From positions 310,001 through 374,000 of the forward strand of contig NZ_JAAVUS010000004.1 of NCBI RefSeq assembly GCF_018449525.1: 64,000 nt of DNA, written 5' to 3'. The notes under the pieces are model-generated. The model was not told the DNA's origin, ran no database searches, and saw only the letters and a list, made by a program, of their open reading frames with translations. Shown here piece after piece: positions 18,378 through 27,350 of this stretch; the first letter of the stretch is position 1; the number at the start of each line of letters is the position of its first letter. The translations under genes were made by a program, and so were the position numbers. The stretch is from Bradyrhizobium sp. dw_78. Lineage in GTDB: Bacteria; Pseudomonadota; Alphaproteobacteria; Rhizobiales; Xanthobacteraceae.

Positions 18378-18746
18378 GGCAATTTCACGGCGTCGGATGC
18401 GATAGCTGGACCCGAAGCCGGGCCGCCGAGCTTGCTGCGAGCGCCCTCCTGCTTGTGGAAATCGTGGTCACCGTCGGCGCTGCCCTTACTGATACCAGGT
18501 ACACTTATTGTGCTACAGCGGAGCGACCGACGCTCCGAGTCAAGGGCGCCAAAGCGCAGCAAAATGTTGCAAACAGCGGCATGGCAAACCTAATCGCATG
18601 AGAAACGAAAAGCGCGGCTGCGTGGCGCTATTTTCGTCTTCCTCGATATGACGCCTTGTCCGGCGCGTCGGCTCCTCGACAGCATGGACACGCCCGCTTC
18701 GGACGCATATTGTCGTGGTTTTACGGTTTAACCGTCGAGATGATAC
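18378..18746. other. divergent promoter region with a small hairpin
   Basis: The 369 bp between the divergent patatin and regulator genes hold no convincing ORF. A perfect inverted repeat, CGGAGCG-accga-CGCTCCG, lies at 18519-18537, and the base composition is more AT-rich near 18500-18520 and 18710-18745. Promoters for both genes must be here; I cannot place them precisely. Confidence 0.45.
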
Positions 18747-21613
18747 GTGGCTGAGCGGACTTTCCTTCCGGGAGATCGCGACTTCTTATTCGGCCCATTC
18801 CGCTTGCTGCCGGTAGAACGTGTATTGTTGGAGGGGGACAAACCTGTTCGTTTGGGCAGCCGTGCCCTCGACATTCTGATCGCTCTGGTAGAGCGCGCGG
18901 GCGAACTGGTGAACAAGCGGGAACTCATCCGCGTTGTTTGGCCCGACACGGTCGTTGTAGAGGCCAATCTCACCGTTCACGTCGCGGCTCTGCGGCGCGC
19001 ACTCGGCGACGGACAGCACGGCAACCGCTATATCGTCAATGTTCCGGGCCGCGGATATCGCTTTATCGCGTCTGTCACATTCGCCGAAGAACCGGAAACG
19101 GCCACTCTCAGCCGAGATGCGCCGGCACGCCGGCACAATCTGCCGATCCAACTTACCCGGCTGATTGGACGGGCGGATATCGTGGACGACCTTGTGGATC
19201 GTCTATCGACGGCTCGGCTGCTAACGCTCGCTGGACCTGCGGGCATCGGCAAAACCGCTGTCGCACTTGAGGTGGGCGAACGTCTGATCGGCACGTTCGA
19301 ACATGGCATTTGGCTGGTCGATCTCGCGCCATTGGACAATCCTCTATTCGTGCAGACGGTTCTGGCATCCTCGCTGAAGCTGGAGATAAGGTCGGACAAT
19401 CCGCTGCCGAGCATGGTCGGTGCCCTGAGCGATAAGCAGATGCTGCTCATATTCGACAATTGCGAGCACCTGATCGAAGAGGCCTCCGCCGTTGCGGCGG
19501 CTATCCTGAGGGGCGCGGGCGGCGTTCGTATCCTTGCAACCAGCCGAGAGCCGCTGCGGATTGACGGTGAGCAGGTCTGCCGTCTATCGCCGCTCCAAAG
19601 TCCCCCCGAATCGCGGGAACTGAGCGCGGACGAAGCCCTCGGCTTTTCCGCGGTTCAACTGTTTGTTGAACGTGCGGCTGCGGCGATGAACGACTTTCAG
19701 CTTGCTGACTCGGACGCTTCGAGCGCGGCTTACATCTGTCGCACGCTCGATGGCATTCCGCTGGCTATCGAATTCGCGGCCCCGCGCGTCGATATTTTCG
19801 GCGTCAACGGTCTCGCGGCGCGGCTCGACGATCGCTTGCCGGCGTTGGGCGGTGGCCATCGCGGAGCGATGCCGCGGCATCATACGATCTCCGCAGCGCT
19901 CGACTGGAGTTATCGCCTGCTCGATCCCGATGAACAGAAAGTGTTCCGGCGGCTCGCGATCTTCGTCGGCAGCTTCACGCTGGAAGCCGCGCGAGCGGTT
20001 GTCGCGGACACGGGCGGATCATCACCCGATATCGCTGATACTGTCGCCAGCCTGGTGACAAAGTCATTGGTCACGGCGGGAATCGGCGAAGGCGGGATTC
20101 GCTTTCACCTGCTCGTAGCCACTCGGGCTTACGCCTTCGGAAAACTCCTGGAGCTGGAGAGTGACAGGATCGACGCTCTTCGTCGGCGGCACGCCGCCTG
20201 CTATCGGGATCTTCTTGAATCCGCGCGGGGCGTCGACATTCGCTCGGCCATGGCTGCCGGAAAGCCGGAGATCGATAATGTACGTGCTGCACTCGGCTGG
20301 GCGTTCACGCGCGAAGGTGACCCGTCGATTGCGGTGGCTCTGGCCGCCGCGTCAGCACCACTCCTGCTTGAAATGTCGTTGCTTGCTGAATGTCATTCGT
20401 GGACCGGGAAGGCACTCGACCTTCTGGAGGAGGCAGATCGTGGAAGCCGCTTGGAAATGGTCCTGCAAATGGAATTCGGCCTCGCCCTCATGTATACGCT
20501 CGGCGTCAGCGCTCCCGCGCGCGCGGCGCTCATGCGGGCAAGCGAGCTCGCCGAAAGCCTTGGAGATGTCGGTTATCTCTTGCGCGCGCTCGCCGGGCTG
20601 ACCAATCTTTGTCTTCGCCTCGAAGACTTCCGGGGAGCGTTGTCCTTGGCTCAACGCGCCGAGCCGGTTGCGAACTCCATGGCGGACCCAGTCCAGGTCT
20701 CGACGGCGGAATTCCTGCTCAGCGGCGCACTGGTCTATCTCGGTGAGTATGCCCGCTCCATGAATTATGCGAAACAGGCCTTTACGCGGATGAAGTCGGT
20801 GCAACGGCCGACTCCGGTCCTGCGTTCCGGAATGGACCGTGGAATCCAGGCTCGCGTTGTCTTCGCCAATATCCTCTGGCTGCAGGTCTGGAGGATCAAG
20901 CCGTCCAGGCTACCCGAGTAATCGTTGACGACGCGGAGGCTGGCGGCCACGCCATGACACTATGTTTTGCGCTGGCCTGGGGCGGCTGTGCGATTTCGCT
21001 AAGGGCCGGAGACCTGGTGAGTTCCAAGCATTCGATCGCCTTGCTCAAGGACTGGTCCGAAAAGCACGACCTGCCAAGCTATCGAGCCTGCACCCTGGCG
21101 TATGAGGGCTGGCTATCGGCGAAACTCGGCGACCTTGTATCGGCCGAGCGACAGCTTCGTGGTGGCTTAGCCGGATTGAAAGAAGCCCAGTTCGAAGTCC
21201 ATTACACGCCATTCTTGGGGGGCCTTGCGGGGATCCTGGCCGCCCAAGGCCGTTTTGAGGAAGGCCTTGCGATCGCTGAAGATGCCATTTTACGAACCGA
21301 GCGCAATGACGTCTTGTGGTGGAAACCCGAGGCATTGCGGATCAAGGGAGAAATCCTACTTGCTTCGAGATGTGCCGAAACAGCCACGATCGAAGATTGC
21401 TTTCATCGCTCGCTCGATCTGTCAAAGCAGCAAGGCGCTCTGTTCTGGGAACTGCGAGGAGCCATGAGCCTCGGCGGCTTGTATCATGCCCAAGGCCGTT
21501 TGGGTGATGCCCGGGACTTGCTTGCTTGCGTCTACGCGAAATTCACTGAAGGATTCGACACCACCGACCTACAGCGAGCGAGGGGGCTCCTCGCACGATG
21601 GGCAAGAGAATGA
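18747..21613 (+). pseudogene. winged-helix / STAND ATPase / TPR regulator with a single-base frameshift
   Basis: Third paralogue of the regulator family, nearly full length but split. Frame one (18747-20921, GTG start) holds the winged helix (GPFRLLPVERVLLEGDKP, GRGYRFIASV), Walker A GPAGIGKT (163-170), the Walker B strand MLLIFDNCEH and the first TPR half. It is followed by a frame that resumes as GLEDQAVQATRVIVDDAE and runs to 21613. Adding one G to CAGGT at 20884-20887 (CAGGGT) restores WLQGLEDQ, matching WYQGLLDQ of the intact paralogue. The rest of both frames is undamaged, so this is either a very recent mutation or a sequencing error. If corrected it encodes about 955 residues. Confidence 0.85.
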
Positions 21614-21684
21614 GGGCATAAAGCGGATCGGGCTGTGCTGAGAAAACTGAACGCCCGTGTTTCTCATGGCAGTCACAGCCCCCT

Positions 21685-23268
21685 TCAGGCCCGGCTCGCC
21701 GCAACAATTTCGAACAACCGTTTGGAGGCTAGGCTAAGCCCACCTCCACCGTCGCCGCGATCCTCGATGCCGTGTCCTGGCACCAGATTTCTGATGGCTC
21801 CGAGCCGGGCGATACGAGACGGGTGATGCGGTAGGTCACCCGGCGCATCGCCGTCAGTGGCTTCCGACCAAGTCGTTGTATCCGGATGGCTCCCGGGAAT
21901 GCCCGTGGGCAGCGTCGCCATCGAAGGCGTGTGGCTGAATTCGACAGCCGCTGCGAGCCGGGTGAACGTCCCCAGCGGCGTCACCTGATCCACGCCGTGA
22001 TCGATCATATCCTGTACCGACACCGGCGCGTAGGGTTCGCCGTCGCGCGGCTCGACAAGGGTAGTGGCCATCATGGCGCAGCGCGTCAGTGAAGCGCCCA
22101 CATTCCAGTAGCCGCCCTTCTCTTCTCGCTCGGCGAGTGCAGCAATCGCGCCGGTGGCGGCGAGATATCCGGTCATATAGTCGTTAATCAGCACGGAAAT
22201 CAGCGTCGGCGCGGGCATGTCCTCAGAATTGGCGTGCATCAAGCCGGAAACGGCCTGAGCAATCTGTTCAAACCCTTTTCGCTCGTGCCAGGGTGTCGAG
22301 GCGGAGGCATACGACGCATTGGCATAGATCAAGCCGGGGTTGATCTGGCGTAGCGCCGCTTCGTCCAGACCAATGCGTTCCAGAGCGCCCGGCGAATTGC
22401 TGTTGACCAACACGTCGGCACCACTGAGCAGCTCGATCAGGCGTGATTTACCTCGACGGCTCTTGATATCCAGCAGAATGCTCTTCTTGCCCCAGTTGAC
22501 ATCAAGCCACAGCGGAAGCACCCAGTCGCCGATCGGGGGTTGTACCTTGATCACGTCCGCACCCTGCTCGGCCAGCAGGCGTCCAACCGTGGGACCGGCG
22601 ACGAGATGCGCGAGTTCGACCACACGAACGCCCTCGAGCGGCCGGCGCTTCGCCTTGCCGAGGCGTCGATTGCCCGCGTTTCCACGTTGCTCGATATCGA
22701 TCATGGGATGCTTCGCCGTCGCCGTACCTTGCGGATGCGCCAGCCACTCGTCCGGGCTGCGCACGACTCCTGCCGGAAGCCGGAGCGCCGCCATCTCGTC
22801 TTCGATTTGCTGCGCCGGCTTTTTCTCGACGGCAGATTGCAACGCGCGTGCCGAGTTCGGACATTGAAAATATTCTAGCAAGGCGTCGCGCAAATGCGGA
22901 TGGAGTCCGATAACCGTGACATACCGGCCGTCTTTGGCGCGATAGGTTCCGTTGTCCGGCCCCACGGGCCAAGTGTCCATCAGGCATCCATAGCCGTTTA
23001 GGAATTGCAGCTGGCCTGAGTTGAGAAGCAGCCCACACCGACGACGGTTCAGTTTCATCGTTTGCGCCGGCAGACCGCGCAGGATGCCGATGTACTCGAC
23101 TACGGAGCCAAAAACAGCCATGACGCCGGCTGCAAAATCATGCGCCTTGATCGGACTGATCGTATAGGACAGACCGGGTTCGACGGTGATTTTTGTGGGG
23201 TCGACAGCAAACGGGAGCGCTTCTGCGACTGAATCGAACGCGATCTTCTGGAAGGTATTACTGATCAT
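21685..23268 (-). CDS. family III CoA-transferase (CaiB/BaiF-like), double-domain form
   Basis: A 527-residue relative of the CoA-transferase at 11422-12885. The second half carries the family signature LEGVRVVELAHLVAGPTVGRLLAEQGADVIKVQPP, KKSILLDIKSRRGKSRLIELLSGADVLVNSNSPG, PGLIYANASYAS, KGFEQIAQAVSGLMHAN and NDYMTGYLAATGAIAAL. The N-terminal ~220 residues again look like a partial second domain (YRAKDGRYVTVIGLHPHLRDALLEY, EWLAHPQGTATAKHPMIDIEQ). The last ~60 residues are low in conservation. ATG 23268 (MISNTFQKIAF) is preferred to the upstream alternative. As in the other copy, its gene converges on a winged-helix/STAND regulator. Substrate unknown. Confidence 0.82.
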   Translation of the reverse strand: MISNTFQKIAFDSVAEALPFAVDPTKITVEPGLSYTISPIKAHDFAAGVMAVFGSVVEYIGILRGLPAQTMKLNRRRCGLLLNSGQLQFLNGYGCLMDTWPVGPDNGTYRAKDGRYVTVIGLHPHLRDALLEYFQCPNSARALQSAVEKKPAQQIEDEMAALRLPAGVVRSPDEWLAHPQGTATAKHPMIDIEQRGNAGNRRLGKAKRRPLEGVRVVELAHLVAGPTVGRLLAEQGADVIKVQPPIGDWVLPLWLDVNWGKKSILLDIKSRRGKSRLIELLSGADVLVNSNSPGALERIGLDEAALRQINPGLIYANASYASASTPWHERKGFEQIAQAVSGLMHANSEDMPAPTLISVLINDYMTGYLAATGAIAALAEREEKGGYWNVGASLTRCAMMATTLVEPRDGEPYAPVSVQDMIDHGVDQVTPLGTFTRLAAAVEFSHTPSMATLPTGIPGSHPDTTTWSEATDGDAPGDLPHHPSRIARLGAIRNLVPGHGIEDRGDGGGGLSLASKRLFEIVAASRA

Positions 23269-23733
23269 CCGGTTGCTCTTCGGTTCCAACGAAACACAAG
23301 AAGCTTCAATACCCGTCAACTGGGACCGGGCGGGCGTCCGGCCCAGAGCGGCAAACTCTCGGATTGGAGCAGGCCGACGAACACCTCAATGCCGCTCATA
23401 TGTCCCCAATTCGCCGCTTGCCATTGCCTTGCTACAATCCGGAATGCATCGCTTCGAGTTAAGCCAGCCAAAGATCGCCAAATCGCCCCAAATGCTGCTG
23501 AACCATGCTTCCGGCCGCAATGGGCTCTCTAAGAGAGAGCAGATCGTCTCATTGCTGGCAGCAACCGAGCAGCCAGCCTGGCCGCAAGCTCGAACCTCTA
23601 CGGCTGCGCAATTGCCGCGTGCTTGGACCGAAATGCGACGGCCTTTGCAACGATTTGGCGCGATTTATTCGGCGGGACTGCCGCAATGATCGAGACTGCC
23701 GTGCGGAAGACGCACACCGAAGGCGGATAGGCC
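23269..23733. other. intergenic region without a supported gene
   Basis: About 465 bp between divergent genes. An 81-codon plus-strand frame (23444-23689) has no ribosome-binding site and no recognisable pattern. A short inverted repeat (GGCTCTCTAAGAGAGAGC) lies near 23523-23540. Promoters for both flanking genes are expected. Confidence 0.4.
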
Positions 23734-24171
23734 ATGAACGGCAATATCGAAAAACTTCGCGAGGATCTCTGGCTGAACGTTTCCGGGATTGCAGCAAGCT
23801 TCGATCGCTTCAATTTTCTGATCTATGAGAGCGAAAGCAACGACGAGGCGCAACTGCGCGAGCGATTGAGCCAAATAGAGGATGCCGCAGAGCAAAACCG
23901 CGCGCGAACCATCGCCGCACACAGCGAGTTAGAACGCTGGATGGACGAGGAGAGCAACGAATCGGCCGAAACGCTCGCCGAATGGAAACAGAAGCGGCAA
24001 AGCGATCAGTTGCACGCGCGCGCCGATCGTTGTGAACGCTGCGCGGCCGTTGCGGTCGAGATCGCGCTCCTGGCCATGGACCAGGCCGAAATGACCATCG
24101 TGCGGGCGTTGCTGGCCCGAACAGAGGCGATTTCGGTTCAGATTCAGCGCAGTGACAAGGCAGGCCGTTGA
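23734..24171 (+). CDS. hypothetical helical protein
   Basis: A 145-residue protein I do not recognise. It is highly charged and predicted all-helical, with a likely coiled coil around ESESNDEAQLRERLSQIED and ELERWMDEESNESAETLAEWKQKRQ. It has two close cysteines (CERCAAV) and no signal peptide. Composition and codon use look like a genuine gene. The ATG lies a few bases after AGGCGGATAGG, a modest ribosome-binding site. A second small frame starts within its last codons (24168). Confidence 0.55.
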   Translation: MNGNIEKLREDLWLNVSGIAASFDRFNFLIYESESNDEAQLRERLSQIEDAAEQNRARTIAAHSELERWMDEESNESAETLAEWKQKRQSDQLHARADRCERCAAVAVEIALLAMDQAEMTIVRALLARTEAISVQIQRSDKAGR

Positions 24172-24506
24172 TACGACAACGCTGGGACGAGCATTTTCAG
24201 AGCGATGACGATGCACCCTCCCCTCGGCGGTCGCGCTTAGCTGCCGAAGCCTACGCGGACATCGTCGCAAAAGTTGATGTGGGCGAACTTCGATTTCACG
24301 GCGAGGATAATCGTGGCGCCCGCGATTTGCTTCATCGCGCACTTCTGATCGGCCGGGCCATTGGACCTAACAAGCCTGGTACGCCTATCGTGTCCACTGG
24401 GTGGGGGGCTGTTGGTGTCCTGAGTACCAGTCATACTCCGGCGAACTATCTCCGCGCGAGCTTGTGCTCGAATGAGCCACCGAGCAGACAGCTTCACCCA
24501 GGCTGA
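24168..24506 (+). CDS. possible small hypothetical protein overlapping the previous gene
   Basis: A 112-codon frame beginning with TTG at 24168, overlapping the preceding stop by four bases (TTGA). Its first 65 residues (WDEHFQSDDDAPSPRRSRLAAEAYADIVAKVDVG, then GARDLLHRALLIGRAIG) look plausible for a coding region, while the rest turns into low-quality sequence. It may be a truncated gene at the edge of the inserted segment. No family recognised; weak support. Confidence 0.25.
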   Translation: MIRQRWDEHFQSDDDAPSPRRSRLAAEAYADIVAKVDVGELRFHGEDNRGARDLLHRALLIGRAIGPNKPGTPIVSTGWGAVGVLSTSHTPANYLRASLCSNEPPSRQLHPG

Positions 24507-24641
24507 TGTCATCCGCCGGGTGACGCCGCCGCCCAATCGATGACGAGGCTCAAAGCACGAACGTTTCACGAATGTATGAGGTCTTACCTACCGAGATAAG
24601 ACCATAAAAACTACGGTAATTTCAAATTCTTATACGTCAAA

Positions 24642-24657
24642 TGGTGCGCTCGGAGGG
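24642..24657 (+). repeat. candidate attachment site (copy of the tRNA-Leu 3' end)
   Basis: TGGTGCGCTCGGAGGG is an exact 16-base copy, in the same orientation, of 31196-31211, the 3' end of the tRNA-Leu gene including its CCA. Integrative elements that enter at tRNA 3' ends leave just such a fragment at the far end. The integrase remnant lies next to the intact tRNA, as expected. Confidence 0.65.
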
Positions 24658-24706
24658 CGGTCACATTTGCTGCGACTTCAATGGCCTATCCAAGCGCCCG
24701 TAATCT

Positions 24707-24735
24707 AAGGCACTTATCAGTCCTAAAGGTGCCTT
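24707..24735 (-). terminator. stem-loop downstream of the 173-residue gene
   Basis: AAGGCAC (24707-24713) and GTGCCTT (24729-24735) form a 7-bp stem with a 15-nt loop; TTTT follows on the plus side. It lies 36 bp past the minus-strand stop at 24771 and could terminate transcription from that side or shield the element from the left. Confidence 0.45.
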
Positions 24736-24770
24736 TTATGGATTTCTATCTTTGTCAGCAGCCGTTGTGC

Positions 24771-25292
24771 TTATCCGTGACGCACCATTCGTTCGATGCT
24801 TTTGGCGAACAGAGGCGTTTCTTCGGCGTTGTGGGCTTCGAGGTCTTTCACCATCGCGGCTTTTGCCTGTTCGATACCAACCTTGTTTTCCGCAAGGAAT
24901 TTGTAGAATTCAGGCGTCGCATGCACTGCTACTCGGTTGAGAAACACGCAACGTCCATCTTCTGAAGCGATCGCCTTCAACTCCCAAGTAATGCGGGACG
25001 TCGTGCGTCCGCCCTGCGGAGTCAAGACATCGCTGATCGAGACGACCCGGCAATGATCTCTTTCCGACACGTCTTCATTGTAGTGGGAGATGATCAGATT
25101 CCCAACCTTTTCCACGTTGATCGAGACACGTTTACCCGATGGATCCGTGCTCGCACCTGCCGCGATGTGCGCCTTCGAGCATCGTTGATATTCTTCGTCG
25201 GCGAGCGTGAAAACCCACGTGGTAAGGTCCAGAGTCTCAATCGGGGCGTTGATAGTGGCCTTGCACTCGGATTCGGCAAGAAGTTCAGACAT
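24771..25292 (-). CDS. hypothetical protein, SRPBCC-like
   Basis: A 173-residue soluble protein. The first two thirds form a pattern like a START/SRPBCC ligand-binding or small polyketide-cyclase fold (ECKATINAPIETLDLTTWVF, TSRITWELKAIASEDGRCVFLNRVAVHATPEF), but I do not recognise a named family. The C-terminus is helical and charged. The start has a strong AAGGAG site. It follows the alpha/beta hydrolase gene by 39 bp on the same strand, so the two are probably one operon under the divergent LysR regulator. Confidence 0.6.
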   Translation of the reverse strand: MSELLAESECKATINAPIETLDLTTWVFTLADEEYQRCSKAHIAAGASTDPSGKRVSINVEKVGNLIISHYNEDVSERDHCRVVSISDVLTPQGGRTTSRITWELKAIASEDGRCVFLNRVAVHATPEFYKFLAENKVGIEQAKAAMVKDLEAHNAEETPLFAKSIERMVRHG

Positions 25293-25331
25293 GGAAGTTC
25301 TCCTTTAAGTTGATGGGCAATTCAGTCGCGA

Positions 25332-26138
25332 TTATGCCGCCGCGATGGAGTTTGTCGGCATTCGCAAGACGGCCGTGAAATCAGCGATGATCTGAGCAAG
25401 CTCTTCAGGGGACTCGAGCATCGAAAGGTGCCCGGTCGCCGGCAACACGCGCAAAACAGCGTGTGGAACACGCGAGAGCAGTTCCGCCTTCAGCAAGTCG
25501 ACGCTATCGACACGGTCCTCTTCGCCGGCAATGACGAGCGTGGGGGCCGTGATGGCCGTGACCTCGTTCGCGATGTCTTCCAAACTCGTCGCTCTCGGCC
25601 ATGCCGCCTTCGCTTGCGGCGAGCCCCGCAGGCTGTCTTCGATGACCTGTTTTCTGTCGGCGGCGCTAAGCGGCTTCGCCGTCAGCACCTTGTCGATCGT
25701 AATCTCAACTGCTTCACGAGTAGCGTAGGCTTTCGCCATCATCTCCCGCGCTTCCGCAGACATGCTCATAGGCTGAGGCGGCGAAGGCGCGACCAGAACG
25801 AGGCCGTCGAGGCCCGACGGCTGGCGCGAGGCCATCAGCTGGGCGACCTTGCCGCCCATCGAATGACCGACCAGCACGTAGTGCTGTAGGTTCAACGCGT
25901 CGATGACGCCTTGTGCGTCGGCGGCGAGATCGGTTAGGCCATAGCCGCTTGGAGGCGCGTCGGACTCGCCCCAGCCGCGATGGTCGGTCGCGAAGGTTCG
26001 ATGAAACTTCGACAGGATTTCCGCGACATGGCTCCAGGTACGCGATGAGCCGCCCCAATAGTGCAGAAAGACGAGCGGAAGGTCTCCGCTCCCCCGCTCC
26101 TCGACATGGATCCGAATTCCGTTCGATGCGATTTTCAT
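25332..26138 (-). CDS. alpha/beta hydrolase
   Basis: A 268-residue hydrolase. The oxyanion segment PLVFLHYWGG is near the N-terminus, nucleophile S93 is in the elbow GHSMGG, the acid probably lies in VIAGEEDRVD (about 212-221), and the histidine in ATGHLSMLE. No signal peptide. This is the epoxide-hydrolase/haloperoxidase-like group; substrate unknown. Divergent from a LysR regulator 125 bp away, with two inverted repeats between them, a classic LysR target arrangement. Confidence 0.87.
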   Translation of the reverse strand: MKIASNGIRIHVEERGSGDLPLVFLHYWGGSSRTWSHVAEILSKFHRTFATDHRGWGESDAPPSGYGLTDLAADAQGVIDALNLQHYVLVGHSMGGKVAQLMASRQPSGLDGLVLVAPSPPQPMSMSAEAREMMAKAYATREAVEITIDKVLTAKPLSAADRKQVIEDSLRGSPQAKAAWPRATSLEDIANEVTAITAPTLVIAGEEDRVDSVDLLKAELLSRVPHAVLRVLPATGHLSMLESPEELAQIIADFTAVLRMPTNSIAAA

Positions 26139-26188
26139 GTTCCTTCGCTCCTAACCAAGTCGTGTCCGATCAGGCTTGGAGCGTAGGT

Positions 26189-26252
26189 AGATTATCTATT
26201 ATGGATCTATAATCTCCATCTCAGTATCATTAGTCGATAAACAGATTATCGA
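26189..26252. promoter_or_regulatory. paired inverted repeats, probable LysR operators
   Basis: Two dyads lie between the divergent hydrolase and LysR starts: AGATTAT-N13-ATAATCT (26189-26215) and the perfect TCGATAA-acaga-TTATCGA (26234-26252). Both contain the octamer AGATTATC. The second sits 12 bp before the LysR start, suited to autorepression; the first is nearer the hydrolase promoter. Confidence 0.6.
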
Positions 26253-26263
26253 GTTAGGTGGCT

Positions 26264-27178
26264 ATGGATCGGTTGACAAGCATGGCGGTATTCGTCGCGG
26301 CGGTGGAGGAAGGAAGTCTTAGCGGCGCGGCGCGGCGCTTTGGCTTGTCGGTTTCGATGGCCGGAAAGCACGTCTCTGCGATCGAGGAAGAACTAAACGT
26401 CCGCCTCATGCAACGCACCACGCGCAAGCTAAGTCTGACTGATGTAGGCCAGGCATATTATACCCGCTGCAAGCGCATCCTGGAGGAATACGAGGACGCC
26501 AACAGGGAAGCAGGCGACGCGCAACATTCCATTCGCGGAGTTTTGCGTGTCGCCGCGCCGGTGACTTTCGGCGCCATGCATCTCGGTGACGTGGTGGCCG
26601 GCTATCTGGATCGTCACCCTGGCGTGGCGTTGGAGATCATGCTCAACGATCGATACGTCGATCTTCTGACCGAGGGGATCGACGTCGCGATTCGGATCGG
26701 GCGCTTGCTCGACTCCGACCTCGTGGCCCGACGCCTTGCGCCTTGCCGCATGTTGATCTGCGCGTCTCCAAAATTTCTGGAACGGCATGGTGCTTTGAGC
26801 AATGTGGAGGATCTTCGTCAGGCTCCTCGACTGGCCTTCAGCGAGGCCGTTTCATCGGGAGATTGGACGCTAACAGATGCGGACGGCCAAGCTCACGTGA
26901 TCGACGGGCCGGTCCTCATGGCCGCGAACAATACTCAGATGCTGCTTACTGCCGCACTCGCCGGCGCCGGTGTGGCTTATGGTCCCAGTTTTGTCTTCGG
27001 CGAATCCATTGCAGCCGGCGAGCTGGTCGCTCTTTTACCTCACTACAAAACATCCGAACTCACCATACAGGCCGTTTACCCGACAAAGCGGCATGTCTCG
27101 CTGAAACTACGCAGCTTCGTCGATCATCTCATCGCAAGCTTTGGCGGCACACCGCCTTGGGATCGATCACCTGCGTAG
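26264..27178 (+). CDS. LysR-family transcriptional regulator
   Basis: A 304-residue regulator. Winged HTH at 1-60 (MDRLTSMAVFVAAVEEGSLSGAARRFGLSVSMAGKHVSAIEEELNVRL), then the periplasmic-binding-like effector domain (GVLRVAAPVTFGAMHL ... VDLLTEGIDVAIRIGRLLDSDLVARRLAP). It belongs to the large CrgA/PecT-like group. ATG 26264 is preferred to the GTG at 26258 because AGG lies at suitable spacing and MDRLTSM is the usual beginning. It probably controls the divergent hydrolase operon. Confidence 0.88.
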   Translation: MDRLTSMAVFVAAVEEGSLSGAARRFGLSVSMAGKHVSAIEEELNVRLMQRTTRKLSLTDVGQAYYTRCKRILEEYEDANREAGDAQHSIRGVLRVAAPVTFGAMHLGDVVAGYLDRHPGVALEIMLNDRYVDLLTEGIDVAIRIGRLLDSDLVARRLAPCRMLICASPKFLERHGALSNVEDLRQAPRLAFSEAVSSGDWTLTDADGQAHVIDGPVLMAANNTQMLLTAALAGAGVAYGPSFVFGESIAAGELVALLPHYKTSELTIQAVYPTKRHVSLKLRSFVDHLIASFGGTPPWDRSPA

Positions 27179-27350
27179 TACCGCCGATGAAGAAGACATG
27201 GGCGGCGAAGTTCAATAGCAAGCGTTGGATCAAGACGCGCGATCAACCGGTCCTCGATCTTCGAGACATGACGCGCGAGGCGCTTTCAGATGCCGCGGCG
27301 GATCTTCCCTGCTCGTGACGCCATTCGCGAGATTGAGAAAGATCGGTCGC

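Noticed and set aside
17427..18593. 388-codon plus-strand frame opposite the patatin gene
   Set aside because: Antisense to a gene with complete catalytic motifs; no coding signature of its own.
24021..24140. CRISPR arrays or long tandem repeats anywhere in the window
   Set aside because: No regularly spaced direct repeats with unique spacers were found; the palindromic elements are dispersed REP-like repeats.
27187..27318. 43-codon frame (MKKTWAAKFNSKRW...) between the two LysR genes
   Set aside because: Short, no ribosome-binding site and no recognised family; could be a gene fragment but support is too weak.
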